Positions 7,782 to 16,182 of a stretch of DNA of 33,008 bases are shown one piece after another. The position numbers and the translations under genes are program-made. The stretch lies in assembly GCA_027449025.1 (NCBI GenBank), contig DAIDMK010000036.1:1-33008 (forward strand), in the 5' to 3' direction. This DNA is from Lutibacter sp. Lineage in GTDB: Bacteria; Bacteroidota; Bacteroidia; Flavobacteriales; Flavobacteriaceae. The notes below the pieces were generated by a model that was not told the DNA's origin, did not search any database, and saw only the letters and a list, made by a program, of their open reading frames with translations. The number at the start of each line of letters is the position of its first letter. Position 1 is the first letter of the stretch.

Positions 7782-8513
7782 ATGGAAAAAACACTTATCA
7801 TTACTGGTGGCAGCAAAGGTTTAGGCCTTGGTTTGGCAAAAGAGTATCACAAAAATGGGTATCGGGTTTGTTCAATCTCCAGAAGTAAAAATGAAAAATT
7901 ATATTTCATGGAGCAATACCAATGCGATTTAAGCAAAACCGAAACTATAGAAAATGTTATCAAAGAAATTTTCTCCCATCTCGACAAAAAAAACACACAA
8001 CAATTAACACTCATTAATAATGCTGGAGATTTAGGGACCGTCAATACACTTGAAACCCTAGCACCTTCAGATATAAACTATACCATTCAGGTCAATTTAA
8101 CTGCACCTATGGTTTTAAGTTCCCAGTTTATTAAATTATCGAAAGACTGGAACTGCAAAAAGCAAATTATTAATATTTCATCAGGTGCTGCCGTAAATCC
8201 GTATGAAAGCTGGGTGATGTATTGCGCCTCAAAAGCCGGATTGGATATGATGACCAAAGTGGTTTCAAAAGAGCAAAAGGAATTGCGGAACGGAGTTGGA
8301 ATCGTTTCCATTTATCCGGGAATTGTTGATACCAATATGCAGGTGAAAATAAGGAATACGCCAAAAGAAAATTTTAAAGCAGTTCAACGATTTATCGATT
8401 TCTATAAACACGGAGATTTATTTTCACCAGAGCAGGTTGCCGAAAAAATTTATTATTTGGATGCTGATGGGGAACTAAAAAGCGGCCAGATTTTAGATGT
8501 CAGAAATGTTTAA
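7782..8513 (+). CDS. Short-chain dehydrogenase/reductase (SDR family)
   Basis: NAD(P)-dependent oxidoreductase of the classical SDR type, 243 residues. It shows the Rossmann motif TGGSKGLGLG at residues 8-17, an NNAG motif, NISSGAA with the catalytic serine, and YCASK with Y147 and K151. The fold and the N-terminus (IITGGSKGLGLGLAKEY) resemble benzil reductase-like SDRs such as YueD, but the substrate cannot be assigned. I start at the ATG at 7782 because the protein then begins MEKTLIITGG and a promoter lies just upstream; an in-frame GTG at 7764 would add six residues. It converges on lon and shares a terminator with it. Confidence 0.9.
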   Translation: MEKTLIITGGSKGLGLGLAKEYHKNGYRVCSISRSKNEKLYFMEQYQCDLSKTETIENVIKEIFSHLDKKNTQQLTLINNAGDLGTVNTLETLAPSDINYTIQVNLTAPMVLSSQFIKLSKDWNCKKQIINISSGAAVNPYESWVMYCASKAGLDMMTKVVSKEQKELRNGVGIVSIYPGIVDTNMQVKIRNTPKENFKAVQRFIDFYKHGDLFSPEQVAEKIYYLDADGELKSGQILDVRNV

Positions 8514-8551
8514 AAAAATAGGCTGTCATAAATTTATGACAGCCTATTTTT
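8514..8551. terminator. Bidirectional terminator between SDR gene and lon
   Basis: Perfect 38-bp palindrome: 19-bp arms containing ATAGGCTGTCATAAA meet without a spacer. A-runs on the left and T-runs on the right give a U-tract on both strands. It starts right at the SDR stop codon and lies 23 bp past the lon stop. Confidence 0.92.
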
Positions 8552-8573
8552 AAATATATCAATCTATAAGGAA

Positions 8574-11057
8574 TTATTTGGCTGATTTAGGAACAGTTGT
8601 AATCATTAATTTTTTAGCATTTTTAACTTTCTCGTTGGTCAGGGCAATGTCAATCACCTCTTTCATATTGCTCACATAATGAAATTTCAGTCCTTTTAAA
8701 TAAGATTCCTTAATTTCCTCAATATCCTTTTTGTTTTCTATACAAAGAACAATTTCTTTGATATTGGCGCGTTTTGCAGCCAATATTTTTTCCTTAATTC
8801 CGCCTACCGGCAATACTTTTCCACGCAGTGTTATTTCACCTGTCATAGCCAAATTTGCTTTGACTTTACGCTGTGTAAATACAGATACAATTGAAGTTAG
8901 CAAAGAAACCCCAGCACTTGGCCCATCTTTAGGCGTGGCGCCTTCCGGCACGTGAATATGCACTTTGTATTCATCCAGCAATTTGGGGTCAATACCAAAA
9001 TCGCTTGCATTGGCCCTGATATATTCCATGGCAATTGTAGCCGATTCTTTCATCACATCACCCAACATTCCGGTAATGGTAAGGCCTTTTCCTTTTGAAA
9101 TAATGGATTCTATAAATAAAATATCACCACCAACACTTGTCCAAGCCAATCCGGTTACAACGCCGGCAATATTGTTACTTTCGTATTTACTGCGTTCTAA
9201 ATGAGAAGTACCCAAAACTTTTTCAACAATTTCTGAGGTAATTTTTACCGCATATTCTTCTTCCATCGCAATTGATTTTGCGGCATAACGAACAATTTTT
9301 GCAATTTGTTTTTCCAATCCCCTCACCCCAGATTCACGGGTATAAGCCTCAACAATTTTTTCCAATTGTTTCTTGCCAATTTGCAGATGGGCACTTGTCA
9401 ATCCGTGTTCTTTTAATTGTTTTGGCAACAAATGTCGTTTGGCGATTTCTATTTTTTCTTCAGTGGTATAACCAGAAACATTGATAATTTCCATTCGATC
9501 GCGCAAGGCCCAAGGAATGGTTGATAAACTATTTGCTGTGGCAATAAACAACACTTTGGAAAGATCGTAATCCAACTCCAAATAATTGTCGTAAAAAGCA
9601 GTATTTTGTTCTGGATCCAATACTTCCAACATGGCAGAAGACGGATCTCCATTATGACTAGACGAGCCCATTTTGTCTATTTCATCCAGCACAAAAACGG
9701 GATTTGAAGTTCCTGCCTTTTTCATATCTTTAATGATACGACCTGGCATAGCGCCGATATATGTTTTTCTGTGGCCTCTAATTTCGGCTTCATCGCGCAA
9801 ACCACCCAAAGACATGCGAATATATTTTCGTCCAAGCGCTTCTGCAACCGATTTTCCCAGTGAGGTTTTCCCTACGCCCGGAGGACCGTACAAACAAATG
9901 ATTGGGGATTTCATATCTCCTCTCAATTTCAAGACAGCCAGATGCTCAATTATACGTTCTTTGACTTTTTCCAACCCAAAATGGTCTCTATCCAATATTC
10001 TTTGCGCACGTTTTAAGTCGAATTTATCTTCCGAAAATTCATTCCAAGGCAATTCGAGCAGTAAATCCAAATAATTTCGCTGAACAGAATATTCCGCCAC
10101 CTGTGGATTCATACGTTGCAAACGCCCCAATTCTTTCTCAAAGGTTTCTTTAACTTCATCGTTCCATCTCTTAGCTTTTGCCCTAGTGCGCATTTCTTCC
10201 AATTCTTCATCATAAGAAACACCGCCCAGTTCTTCCTGAATGGTTTTTAATTGCTGGTTTAAATAATATTCACGTTGTTGCTGATCCATATCAGAACGTG
10301 TTTTTAACTGAATATCGTTACGCAAAGCCAATCTTTGTAACTCGGCATCCATCCTTTTTAAAGTCAGTAATGCTCTTTCCTTTAGATTATCAGATTGCAA
10401 CAATTCTTGCTTCTCCTCTACTTTCAAATTCATATTTGAAGAAACAAAGTTGATTAAAAACGGATTGCTCTCAATATTTTTAATGGCAAAAGTGGCTTCT
10501 GAAGGCAGGTTCGGATTTTCTTTAATAATACGAACGGCCATCTCCTTGATAGAATCGATAATAGCATCAAATTCCGGTTCTTTTTCTTCGGAACGATCTT
10601 CGATACGCGGTTGTGTGGTTGCCTGTAAATATGGTTTTTCCTGTACAAAAGTGTCTATTTCAAACCGCTTTTTACCTTGGATAATTACTGTTGTATTTCC
10701 GTCGGGCATTTTAAGCATTCTTAAAATACGCGCAACAGTTCCAACTTTATAAATATCGTTAGTGCTTGGATCTTCAATACTTTCATCTTTTTGAGCAACA
10801 ACCCCAATTATTTTATTTCCTTTATAGGCTTCTTCAATCAAACGAATTGATTTATCGCGACCGGCGGTAATTGGAATTACAACACCGGGAAATAATACCG
10901 TATTGCGCAAAGGTAATATGGGCAATACAGACGGAATGTCCTCATTATTTATTTCTTCTTCATCCTCTGGAGTCATCAACGGAATCAAATCAGCATCCTC
11001 ATCTAAAATGTGCTGTAATGACAGATTGTCCAGTTTAAAAAATTTCGATTTACTCAT
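8574..11057 (-). CDS. lon: ATP-dependent protease La (LonA)
   Basis: Cytoplasmic AAA+ serine protease that degrades misfolded and regulatory proteins. 827 residues with three parts: a Lon N-terminal domain ([19 protein letters not shown] near 46-64), an AAA+ module with Walker A GPPGVGKT at 391-398 and [10 protein letters not shown] as Walker B, and a C-terminal protease domain with the Ser-Lys dyad S714 (DGPSAG) and K757 (GGIKEK), 43 residues apart as in E. coli Lon. The first ~40 residues are an acidic extension ([11 protein letters not shown]), longer than in E. coli. It has its own promoter at 11115-11143 with an inverted repeat just upstream. Confidence 0.98.
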   Translation of the reverse strand: MSKSKFFKLDNLSLQHILDEDADLIPLMTPEDEEEINNEDIPSVLPILPLRNTVLFPGVVIPITAGRDKSIRLIEEAYKGNKIIGVVAQKDESIEDPSTNDIYKVGTVARILRMLKMPDGNTTVIIQGKKRFEIDTFVQEKPYLQATTQPRIEDRSEEKEPEFDAIIDSIKEMAVRIIKENPNLPSEATFAIKNIESNPFLINFVSSNMNLKVEEKQELLQSDNLKERALLTLKRMDAELQRLALRNDIQLKTRSDMDQQQREYYLNQQLKTIQEELGGVSYDEELEEMRTRAKAKRWNDEVKETFEKELGRLQRMNPQVAEYSVQRNYLDLLLELPWNEFSEDKFDLKRAQRILDRDHFGLEKVKERIIEHLAVLKLRGDMKSPIICLYGPPGVGKTSLGKSVAEALGRKYIRMSLGGLRDEAEIRGHRKTYIGAMPGRIIKDMKKAGTSNPVFVLDEIDKMGSSSHNGDPSSAMLEVLDPEQNTAFYDNYLELDYDLSKVLFIATANSLSTIPWALRDRMEIINVSGYTTEEKIEIAKRHLLPKQLKEHGLTSAHLQIGKKQLEKIVEAYTRESGVRGLEKQIAKIVRYAAKSIAMEEEYAVKITSEIVEKVLGTSHLERSKYESNNIAGVVTGLAWTSVGGDILFIESIISKGKGLTITGMLGDVMKESATIAMEYIRANASDFGIDPKLLDEYKVHIHVPEGATPKDGPSAGVSLLTSIVSVFTQRKVKANLAMTGEITLRGKVLPVGGIKEKILAAKRANIKEIVLCIENKKDIEEIKESYLKGLKFHYVSNMKEVIDIALTNEKVKNAKKLMITTVPKSAK

Positions 11058-11114
11058 AGTATTTAATGGGTCATTTTGTCATTAATAATTTCTTAATTTA
11101 AAAAATTTATCATG

Positions 11115-11143
11115 CAAAATTAATTTATATTTCTGACTTTCAA
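11115..11143 (-). promoter_or_regulatory. lon promoter (TTG-N18-TAATTTTG)
   Basis: On the minus strand TTG (11143-11141) is followed after 18 nt by TAATTTTG (11122-11115), a full match to the Bacteroidota consensus. The lon ATG is 57 nt further down. Confidence 0.75.
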
Positions 11144-11153
11144 TAATTTATAT

Positions 11154-11173
11154 AGATAACAACTTTGTTATCT
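11154..11173. promoter_or_regulatory. Inverted repeat upstream of the lon promoter
   Basis: AGATAACA-N4-TGTTATCT, perfect 8-bp arms, 10 bp upstream of the lon -33 element. The position fits an activator or repressor site; which protein binds is unknown. Confidence 0.4.
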
Positions 11174-11520
11174 CCTTATAAATTTCAATTGTTATGCCAA
11201 AAATCCGATTGAACCTGATTTTTTTAAAGTAATTTAAAATAAATTATAATCCATCCTGTTTTTTATAATTGTGAGGTAATATAATTCGTGATAAATGGCA
11301 AAAAAAGGAAGTTTGAATGTTGCATTGAGCAGAAATACACAAGGATTTTGAGGAATTTACACCATATTAAGTGCTCAATTAGTCTGGCTTTTAAAATTCT
11401 AATTCGCAATTCTATTTGTCTGCTATGATAAAAAGTAGTAGAAACTATGAACCAAAAATTTAACCGCAAAGCGCACTAAAAAAGTTTCATTTTTTAAATT
11501 CTAATAGCATAAATCATTTT
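11174..11520. other. AT-rich non-coding stretch between lon and the ECF operon
   Basis: The whole gap from 11058 to 11709 lacks a convincing gene. This part is AT-rich. The only open frame, 68 codons on the minus strand at 11263-11469, has no family resemblance or promoter. The features I can support in the gap are the lon promoter, the inverted repeat, the structured RNA candidate and the ECF promoter, all listed separately. Confidence 0.6.
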
Positions 11521-11635
11521 GTGTTAGGGATAGTAGCGAAAATCCTTTTTTGAGGCTTTTCGCCGAAAAAAAGATTGCAGCGGATAGCCCGACCGCATTT
11601 TAAGCGGATTTTCTCCGCTAAAAATGTGGTAACAC
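11521..11635 (+). ncRNA. Candidate structured RNA (three-way-junction shape)
   Basis: A closing stem GTGTTA (11521-11526) with TAACAC (11630-11635) encloses two hairpins. The first pairs AATC and a T-run (11541-11551) with an A-run and GATT (11566-11576), topped by GGC/GCC. The second pairs CCGCATTTT (11593-11601) with AAAATGTGG (11621-11629) and AGCGGA with TCCGCT around a TTTTC loop. The second hairpin contains one G-T pair (11595/11627), which only pairs in a plus-strand transcript. GATAG occurs twice in the linkers (11529-11533 and 11583-11587). From memory, similar GGATAGCCCGACC-containing elements recur in Flavobacteriaceae genomes; the Rfam Flavo-1 family is the first model to test. 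It could instead be a repeat element with no RNA function. Confidence 0.5.
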
Positions 11636-11664
11636 CCAAATAATTATCTAATTTTAAATAAAAG

Positions 11665-11690
11665 TGTAACATTTGAAATTTCATGAAGTC
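11665..11690 (+). promoter_or_regulatory. ECF-type promoter (TGTAAC-N17-GTC) upstream of the sigma factor
   Basis: TGTAAC at 11665-11670 and GTC at 11688-11690 with a 17-nt spacer match the general -35 AAC / -10 GTC layout of ECF sigma promoters. There is no TAnnTTTG box here. This suggests that the operon activates itself. Confidence 0.5.
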
Positions 11691-11709
11691 TTTTTAATAG
11701 AAATCCATT

Positions 11710-12258
11710 TTGAACGAGGTGAATCAAGATATTAACCAGCTTATTGAACATTGTAAAAAAGGCGATGCCAAGGCGCAATTTGCAATTTATAAACTTTATT
11801 ATAAAGCTATGTACAATACCGCTTTTAGAATTGTGAACGACTCTTTTGAAGCGGAAGATGTGATGCAAAACTCGTTTTTATCAGCTTTTACAAAATTGGA
11901 TTCCTTTAGCGGGCAAGTGGCTTTTGGCGCCTGGCTAAAAAAAATAGTGATTAACAACAGCATTACCGCTTTAAAAAATAATAAAAAATTTGAAATGGTT
12001 CCACTTGAAAAAGTTGCCGTAAAAGGAATTGAAGAAGATTGCGCTGACTACAGCGAACTGGATGTAAGTGAGATTTTAAATAAAATATCAACACTAAAAA
12101 GCAACTATAAAGTGGCGCTGACTTTAAATTTAATTGAAGGGTATGATTGTGAAGAAGTTGCCCAAATTATGGGGATTAGTTATGAAAATACACGAACGAC
12201 CATTTCGAGGGCAAAAGGCAAATTAAGACAACTTTTATCTGAAACTTATGCAAGATAA
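11710..12258 (+). CDS. RNA polymerase ECF sigma factor (sigma-70 family)
   Basis: 182-residue ECF sigma factor that redirects RNA polymerase to stress promoters. Region 2 is seen in YKAMYNTAFRIV...FEAEDVMQNSFL (near 37-63) and region 4 in CEEVAQIMGISYENTRTTISRAKGKLRQLL near the C-terminus, a helix-turn-helix for the -35 element. There is no region 1.1 or 3. The start is a TTG at 11710; a GTG at 11719 is an alternative three codons later. It overlaps the next gene by 11 bp and is headed by an ECF-like promoter, so autoregulation and control by the downstream membrane protein are likely. Confidence 0.92.
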   Translation: MNEVNQDINQLIEHCKKGDAKAQFAIYKLYYKAMYNTAFRIVNDSFEAEDVMQNSFLSAFTKLDSFSGQVAFGAWLKKIVINNSITALKNNKKFEMVPLEKVAVKGIEEDCADYSELDVSEILNKISTLKSNYKVALTLNLIEGYDCEEVAQIMGISYENTRTTISRAKGKLRQLLSETYAR

Positions 12259-12784
12259 TTTAGAAAACATATTTAAAGAATTGGAAAATCAATTTGATGT
12301 TGAGGAGCCAAATATCGGCCATTTTAAAAGGTTTGAAGAAAAATTACACAATGGCACAAAACCAAATATTTTTTTTAAGCTATGGCCTTTTATTGCTGTC
12401 GCGGCTTCCATTATATTAATTTTTGGTATTTGGATTGGCTCATCATTTTCAAACTCAGGAATGGAATTGGCCAAAGTTTCATCAGAAATGGATGAAACCC
12501 AAAATTATTTTGTTGCCACCATTGAAAAGGAACTTAAAACCATTGAGAAAGAAAGAAATATAGATACTGAACAAATTATCAATGACGGATTACAGCAATT
12601 AAATAAACTTGAAACTCAATATCAGGCACTTACTTTTGAGCTCAAAGAAAGCACGGCTGATAAAAGAATTATTTACGCGATGATCGCTAATTTTCAACAG
12701 CGTATTGAGGTACTGCAAAGTTTATTGATTCAAATAGAAGATGTTAAACAATTAAAAACACAACACAATGAAAAATACAGCTAA
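12248..12784 (+). CDS. Single-pass membrane protein, candidate anti-sigma factor
   Basis: 178 residues: an acidic N-terminal cytoplasmic part (about 1-45), one membrane helix near 47-70 (LWPFIAVAASIILIFGIWIG), then a long, charged periplasmic part that looks coiled-coil (about 75-178, with IEKELKTIEKERN and QQRIEVLQSLLIQIEDV). Topology, the 11-bp overlap with the sigma gene and the 17-bp overlap with the next gene suggest that it holds the sigma factor at the membrane. I see no zinc-binding ZAS motif (HxxxCxxC), so it is not a classical zinc anti-sigma factor. Function is inferred from context. Confidence 0.75.
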   Translation: MQDNLENIFKELENQFDVEEPNIGHFKRFEEKLHNGTKPNIFFKLWPFIAVAASIILIFGIWIGSSFSNSGMELAKVSSEMDETQNYFVATIEKELKTIEKERNIDTEQIINDGLQQLNKLETQYQALTFELKESTADKRIIYAMIANFQQRIEVLQSLLIQIEDVKQLKTQHNEKYS

Positions 12785-13844
12785 GCTATTCCTTCTTTTT
12801 TTACTGATTCCCATGGTTATTTTTGCTACGGAAAAAAAAGGAAAATACACCAAAGACAAAACGATTGCCAAGACCTTTAAAGTTACCAAAGACGCAACTT
12901 TAAATGTTTCAAACAAATATGGAAATATCGATATTGTTAGCTGGAATGAAAATAAAATAGAAGTGATTGTAAAAATTACGGCCAAGGGCGATGATGAGGA
13001 AAAGGTTAAAAGACGCCTGGAAGAAATTACTGTTGAATTCGATGCAAACGCTACCAATGTTTCAGCAAAAACAATGATTGAGAAAAGTTCGTCATCCTGG
13101 AAATGGTGGGGAAATAGCAATAATGTGAACATGGAAATTAATTACCAAATTAAAATGCCTATAAGCAACCATGTGAATTTAAGCAATGATTATGGAGGCA
13201 TTAATCTCAATAAATTGGAAGGAAAAGCAACTATAAACTGTGATTATGGCAAATTAAATATCGGTGAATTGTTAAATGCATCAAACAGCATTACTATTGA
13301 TTATACCAACAATTCAACTATTTCTTATATGAAAAGTGGCAGTATAAACGCAGATTATTCTACATTAAGAGTTGAAAAAGCAGAGAACATAGATTTAAAT
13401 GCAGATTATGCTCACATTTCTTTTGGGACAATTAACCAATTAAATTATAGTTGTGATTACGGAAGCTTAAAAGTTGGCGAGGCTAAAAATTTAAAAGGAA
13501 CCAGTGATTATATGAATTTGACCATTGGAAAATTGTTTGTTGCCGGGATATTTAATTTAGATTATGGTTCATTAAAAATTGAGGAATTGGGTCAGCTTTT
13601 AAAAGAATTAAAAATCCAATCGTCCTACACCCACATAAAACTTGGTGTACATCCAAATGCTGCATTTGATATTACGGCTTCATTAAGCTATGGCGGATTT
13701 AAACACGGAGATCGTTTTAAATTCAACAAGGAAATTGAAAAACCCACTTCAAAATATTATGAGGGCTATTACAATTCGCCAAATTCAGGCGCTCAGGTTT
13801 CAATAAAATCGAGTTACGGAAGCATTTCCTTTAATAACAACTAA
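12768..13844 (+). CDS. Exported DUF4097-type beta-repeat protein
   Basis: 358 residues with a signal peptide (MKNTAKLFLLFLLIPMVIFA). The mature part is a ladder of about twelve short repeats built on [N/D/S]Y[G/S/T/A]-x-[hydrophobic] strands, for example KYGNIDI, DYGGINL, DYGKLNI, DYGSLKV, DYGSLKI and SYGSISF. This fits the right-handed beta-helix predicted for DUF4097/adhesin-like proteins. No membrane anchor is seen, so it is periplasmic or outer-membrane associated. It overlaps the candidate anti-sigma gene and is followed 11 bp later by a second beta-repeat protein. A role in envelope surveillance or as the sigma factor's target is inference. Confidence 0.82.
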   Translation: MKNTAKLFLLFLLIPMVIFATEKKGKYTKDKTIAKTFKVTKDATLNVSNKYGNIDIVSWNENKIEVIVKITAKGDDEEKVKRRLEEITVEFDANATNVSAKTMIEKSSSSWKWWGNSNNVNMEINYQIKMPISNHVNLSNDYGGINLNKLEGKATINCDYGKLNIGELLNASNSITIDYTNNSTISYMKSGSINADYSTLRVEKAENIDLNADYAHISFGTINQLNYSCDYGSLKVGEAKNLKGTSDYMNLTIGKLFVAGIFNLDYGSLKIEELGQLLKELKIQSSYTHIKLGVHPNAAFDITASLSYGGFKHGDRFKFNKEIEKPTSKYYEGYYNSPNSGAQVSIKSSYGSISFNNN

Positions 13845-13855
13845 AAAATATACCC

Positions 13856-14578
13856 ATGAAAACATTTATCAGCATTTTAGCATTCTTAATTATTGGCGTC
13901 AACCTTAAGGCCCAAGTATTTTCAAATAAAATAAACGGAAACAATAATCTTATCACAGAAAACAGGAGTCTGTCCAAGTATCATAAAATTGATGTTGCAG
14001 GTTCTTTTGATGTAAAATTGGTGAAAGGAAAAGAAGGCACCATTTCAATTAATGCAGAAGAAAATTTAATAGAATACATTGAAACCGAAGTTGTAAAAGG
14101 TCAATTAAAAATTCGGCCTAAAAAAGGGTATCAACTCAGACCTTCCAAAAGAATTACAGTCACGGTTTCTTTTGAAATGATTGACGCAATTTCGTTAGCA
14201 GGCTCAGGAAATGTGAGTTCTACAGATGTTTTAAATTCTGCGGATTTAAGTTTAGACCTGGCAGGTTCGGGTGAAATTGATTTACCAGTTTCAACAAAAA
14301 ACTTGACTTCACAAATTACAGGATCAGGAAATATAAAATTATCGGGAAATTCAGCAGTTTTAAATTGTGAAATTGCGGGTTCAGGGAGCTTAAACGGTTA
14401 CGATATAAAAGCAACTGTTTCCCATATAAATATTGTAGGATCAGGTAATGTGAAAATTCATGCAGTTTCTGAAATCCATGCCAAAATTGTTGGTTCAGGA
14501 GATGTTATTTATACCGGAAATCCGCCTATTGAGAAATTAAAATCTATTGGGTCAGGATCAATTAAAAAGAAAAGTTAA
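13856..14578 (+). CDS. DUF2807 (GIN-domain) exported protein
   Basis: 240 residues with a signal peptide (MKTFISILAFLIIGVNLKAQ). The start of the mature domain (YHKIDVAGSFDVKLVKG) is typical of the DUF2807 'head GIN / putative auto-transporter adhesin' domain. Seven GSG turns follow (AGSGNV, AGSGEI, TGSGNI, AGSGSL, VGSGNV, VGSGDV, IGSGSI), spaced roughly 16-24 residues apart, consistent with a beta-helix. Last gene of the ECF operon, closed by a terminator 17 bp downstream. Ligand and partner are unknown. Confidence 0.88.
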   Translation: MKTFISILAFLIIGVNLKAQVFSNKINGNNNLITENRSLSKYHKIDVAGSFDVKLVKGKEGTISINAEENLIEYIETEVVKGQLKIRPKKGYQLRPSKRITVTVSFEMIDAISLAGSGNVSSTDVLNSADLSLDLAGSGEIDLPVSTKNLTSQITGSGNIKLSGNSAVLNCEIAGSGSLNGYDIKATVSHINIVGSGNVKIHAVSEIHAKIVGSGDVIYTGNPPIEKLKSIGSGSIKKKS

Positions 14579-14595
14579 GCAACTATAAACAAGAT

Positions 14596-14625
14596 AAAAA
14601 AACGTCGAAATTGCGACGTTTTTTT
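14596..14625. terminator. Terminator after the ECF operon, shared with the convergent pentapeptide gene
   Basis: 12-bp stem (seven A, then CGTCG, pairing with CGACG and seven T) around an AAATTG loop. It has U-tracts in both directions and lies between convergent stop codons at 14578 and 14632. Confidence 0.92.
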
Positions 14626-14631
14626 ATTAGG

Positions 14632-15201
14632 TTACTCCACTTCAATTTGATATTTACCCAGCAATCCTGTTAAACCCTCTAAGGAAAATTTGGCTTTTTT
14701 AATCCGATTCATCTCCGGATCAATGCTGTAATTATACGAAGTTCTAAAATCAACTTTTTCTAAAATTGTATTTGTAAAAATGCTCCCGACTAAATCGCAA
14801 TTGTTAAATGTTGAATTTGTTAAATCGGTTTCAGAGAAATCTACTTCCTGAAGTTTGCATTTGATAAATTTCGTATTTTTGAGTTTCAATTTATAAAAAG
14901 AAACAATGTTTAAATGACATTCTTCAAAATAAAACGACAATAAAAAGGGATTGCAATCATTAAATTGAAGTCCCAATAGTTTACAGTTTTTGAAAACCAC
15001 TTCCCTGAATGAGGTTTTTTTGAAATACGTATTGCTGAAATTACAATTTACAAATTCGCAATTGATAAAAGTAATCCCAGAAATATCAGCATTTAGAAAC
15101 AGACAGTTTTTGAAAGAACAATCATCATATTCACCTGTTTCCAGTTTTACTTTTGAATAATCGATGTTTTCGAAGACTTCGCTTTCAATAAATTCGTCCA
15201 T
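14632..15201 (-). CDS. Pentapeptide repeat protein
   Basis: 189 residues made mostly of A(D/N)LXX-type repeats with central F or L every five residues (CSFKNCLFLNADISGITF, FINCEFVNCNFSNTYF, NSTFNNCDLVGSIF). This gives a right-handed quadrilateral beta-helix. There is a break near residues 80-95 and a non-repeat C-terminal tail (LEGLTGLLGKYQIEVE). The overall shape resembles Qnr/MfpA DNA-mimic proteins that protect gyrase, but the sequence alone does not show this activity. It lies 18 bp downstream of lgt and is probably co-transcribed with it. Confidence 0.88.
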   Translation of the reverse strand: MDEFIESEVFENIDYSKVKLETGEYDDCSFKNCLFLNADISGITFINCEFVNCNFSNTYFKKTSFREVVFKNCKLLGLQFNDCNPFLLSFYFEECHLNIVSFYKLKLKNTKFIKCKLQEVDFSETDLTNSTFNNCDLVGSIFTNTILEKVDFRTSYNYSIDPEMNRIKKAKFSLEGLTGLLGKYQIEVE

Positions 15202-15219
15202 CTTTTAGAAATTTCAAGG

Positions 15220-16047
15220 CTATTTGGTTTCTTTGGTTTTACGAAACATAAAATACAAACCAATAAGAATAAGCGGAATGCTTAAAACCTGGCCGGTATT
15301 AAGATCAAACATCCAATTTTCGCCGCCTTCAACTTGTTTTTCTTTGAAAAATTCAACAAAAAATCGGACCGACCACAGCAGGGCAAAAAACAATCCGAAA
15401 AGGTAACCCGATTTCTTCATTTTATCGGTTTTCCAATACACATACCATAGCAGGATAAATACAAAAAAGTAGCCAGTTGCTTCGTACAATTGCGTAGGGT
15501 GACGCGGAAAATCTTCCCCCAATTTTCTGAAGATAAAACCATAATCTGAATTTGTAGGTTTTCCAATAATTTCAGAATTCATTAAATTTCCCAATCTGAT
15601 AAAAACGCCTGCAATGGCCACAGGAATCACAATTCTGTCCAAAATAAACAGTATTGGTTTTTTCAATACATTTTTGCTGTAAAAATACATGGCAGTAATA
15701 ATCCCGATGGCAGCGCCGTGACTTGCCAAACCGGCATAACCCGTAAATTGAAATTTTGGTGTAAAACGGAAAGGAAGCAGGACTTCCAATGGTTTTCTGA
15801 ATAGAAACTCAGGTTCATAAAATAAAAAATGGCCTATTCTTGCACCCAATAATGTTGCAACAATTGTATAAATAAATAAAGAATCTAATTTTTCTATTGG
15901 AATATTGTCATTAATGAATATCTTTTTCATTAAATAAAGCCCTAACATAAAGGCAAATACAAACATTAAACTGTAGTACCTAACAGCAAATGAGCCAATT
16001 TTAAAAATTTCAGGTGCTGGATTCCAATCTATTTGAAGTAGTATCAT
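15220..16047 (-). CDS. lgt: Phosphatidylglycerol-prolipoprotein diacylglyceryl transferase
   Basis: Inner-membrane enzyme that adds diacylglyceryl to the lipobox cysteine, the first step of lipoprotein maturation. 275 residues with about seven membrane helices. Signature residues are in GLASHGAAIG, FIRLGNLMNSEIIG (the essential arginine region) and HPTQLYEA. It serves lipoproteins such as the four encoded at 27488-32358. The leader has an octamer repeat just upstream and lies 135 bp from yidD, so it could have a separate promoter, although I see no clear TAnnTTTG. Confidence 0.95.
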   Translation of the reverse strand: MILLQIDWNPAPEIFKIGSFAVRYYSLMFVFAFMLGLYLMKKIFINDNIPIEKLDSLFIYTIVATLLGARIGHFLFYEPEFLFRKPLEVLLPFRFTPKFQFTGYAGLASHGAAIGIITAMYFYSKNVLKKPILFILDRIVIPVAIAGVFIRLGNLMNSEIIGKPTNSDYGFIFRKLGEDFPRHPTQLYEATGYFFVFILLWYVYWKTDKMKKSGYLFGLFFALLWSVRFFVEFFKEKQVEGGENWMFDLNTGQVLSIPLILIGLYFMFRKTKETK

Positions 16048-16067
16048 ATTTGTTGTGTTGTTTATAC

Positions 16068-16099
16068 GTTTAACTGTTGAATTGTTTAATTGTTGAATA
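16068..16099. repeat. Octamer tandem repeat in the lgt leader
   Basis: Four 8-bp units: GTTTAACT, GTTGAATT, GTTTAATT, GTTGAATA. The reverse complement matches the leader of the DUF5606 gene. Confidence 0.55.
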
Positions 16100-16120
16100 T
16101 TAACCCATATCCATTCTAAA

Positions 16121-16169
16121 TTTAATATTTAACTTTTAATATCTAACTTTTAATATTTAATATTTAATA
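16121..16169. repeat. Heptamer tandem array between lgt and yidD
   Basis: Seven units in register: TTTAATA, TTTAACT, TTTAATA, TCTAACT, then TTTAATA three times. The same heptamer recurs after ndk at 32913-32933. Confidence 0.75.
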
Positions 16170-16182
16170 TTATCCTAAAGGT

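Noticed and set aside
9673-10074. 133-codon plus-strand open frame inside lon
   Set aside because: Antisense to the conserved AAA+ region of lon; a shadow of its codon usage with no family match.
11263-11469. 68-codon minus-strand open frame in the lon/ECF gap
   Set aside because: No recognisable family, no promoter or leader, and composition like the surrounding non-coding DNA.
12752-13132. 126-codon minus-strand open frame opposite the DUF4097 gene
   Set aside because: Antisense to two genes of a tight operon; no start signal or homology that I can see.
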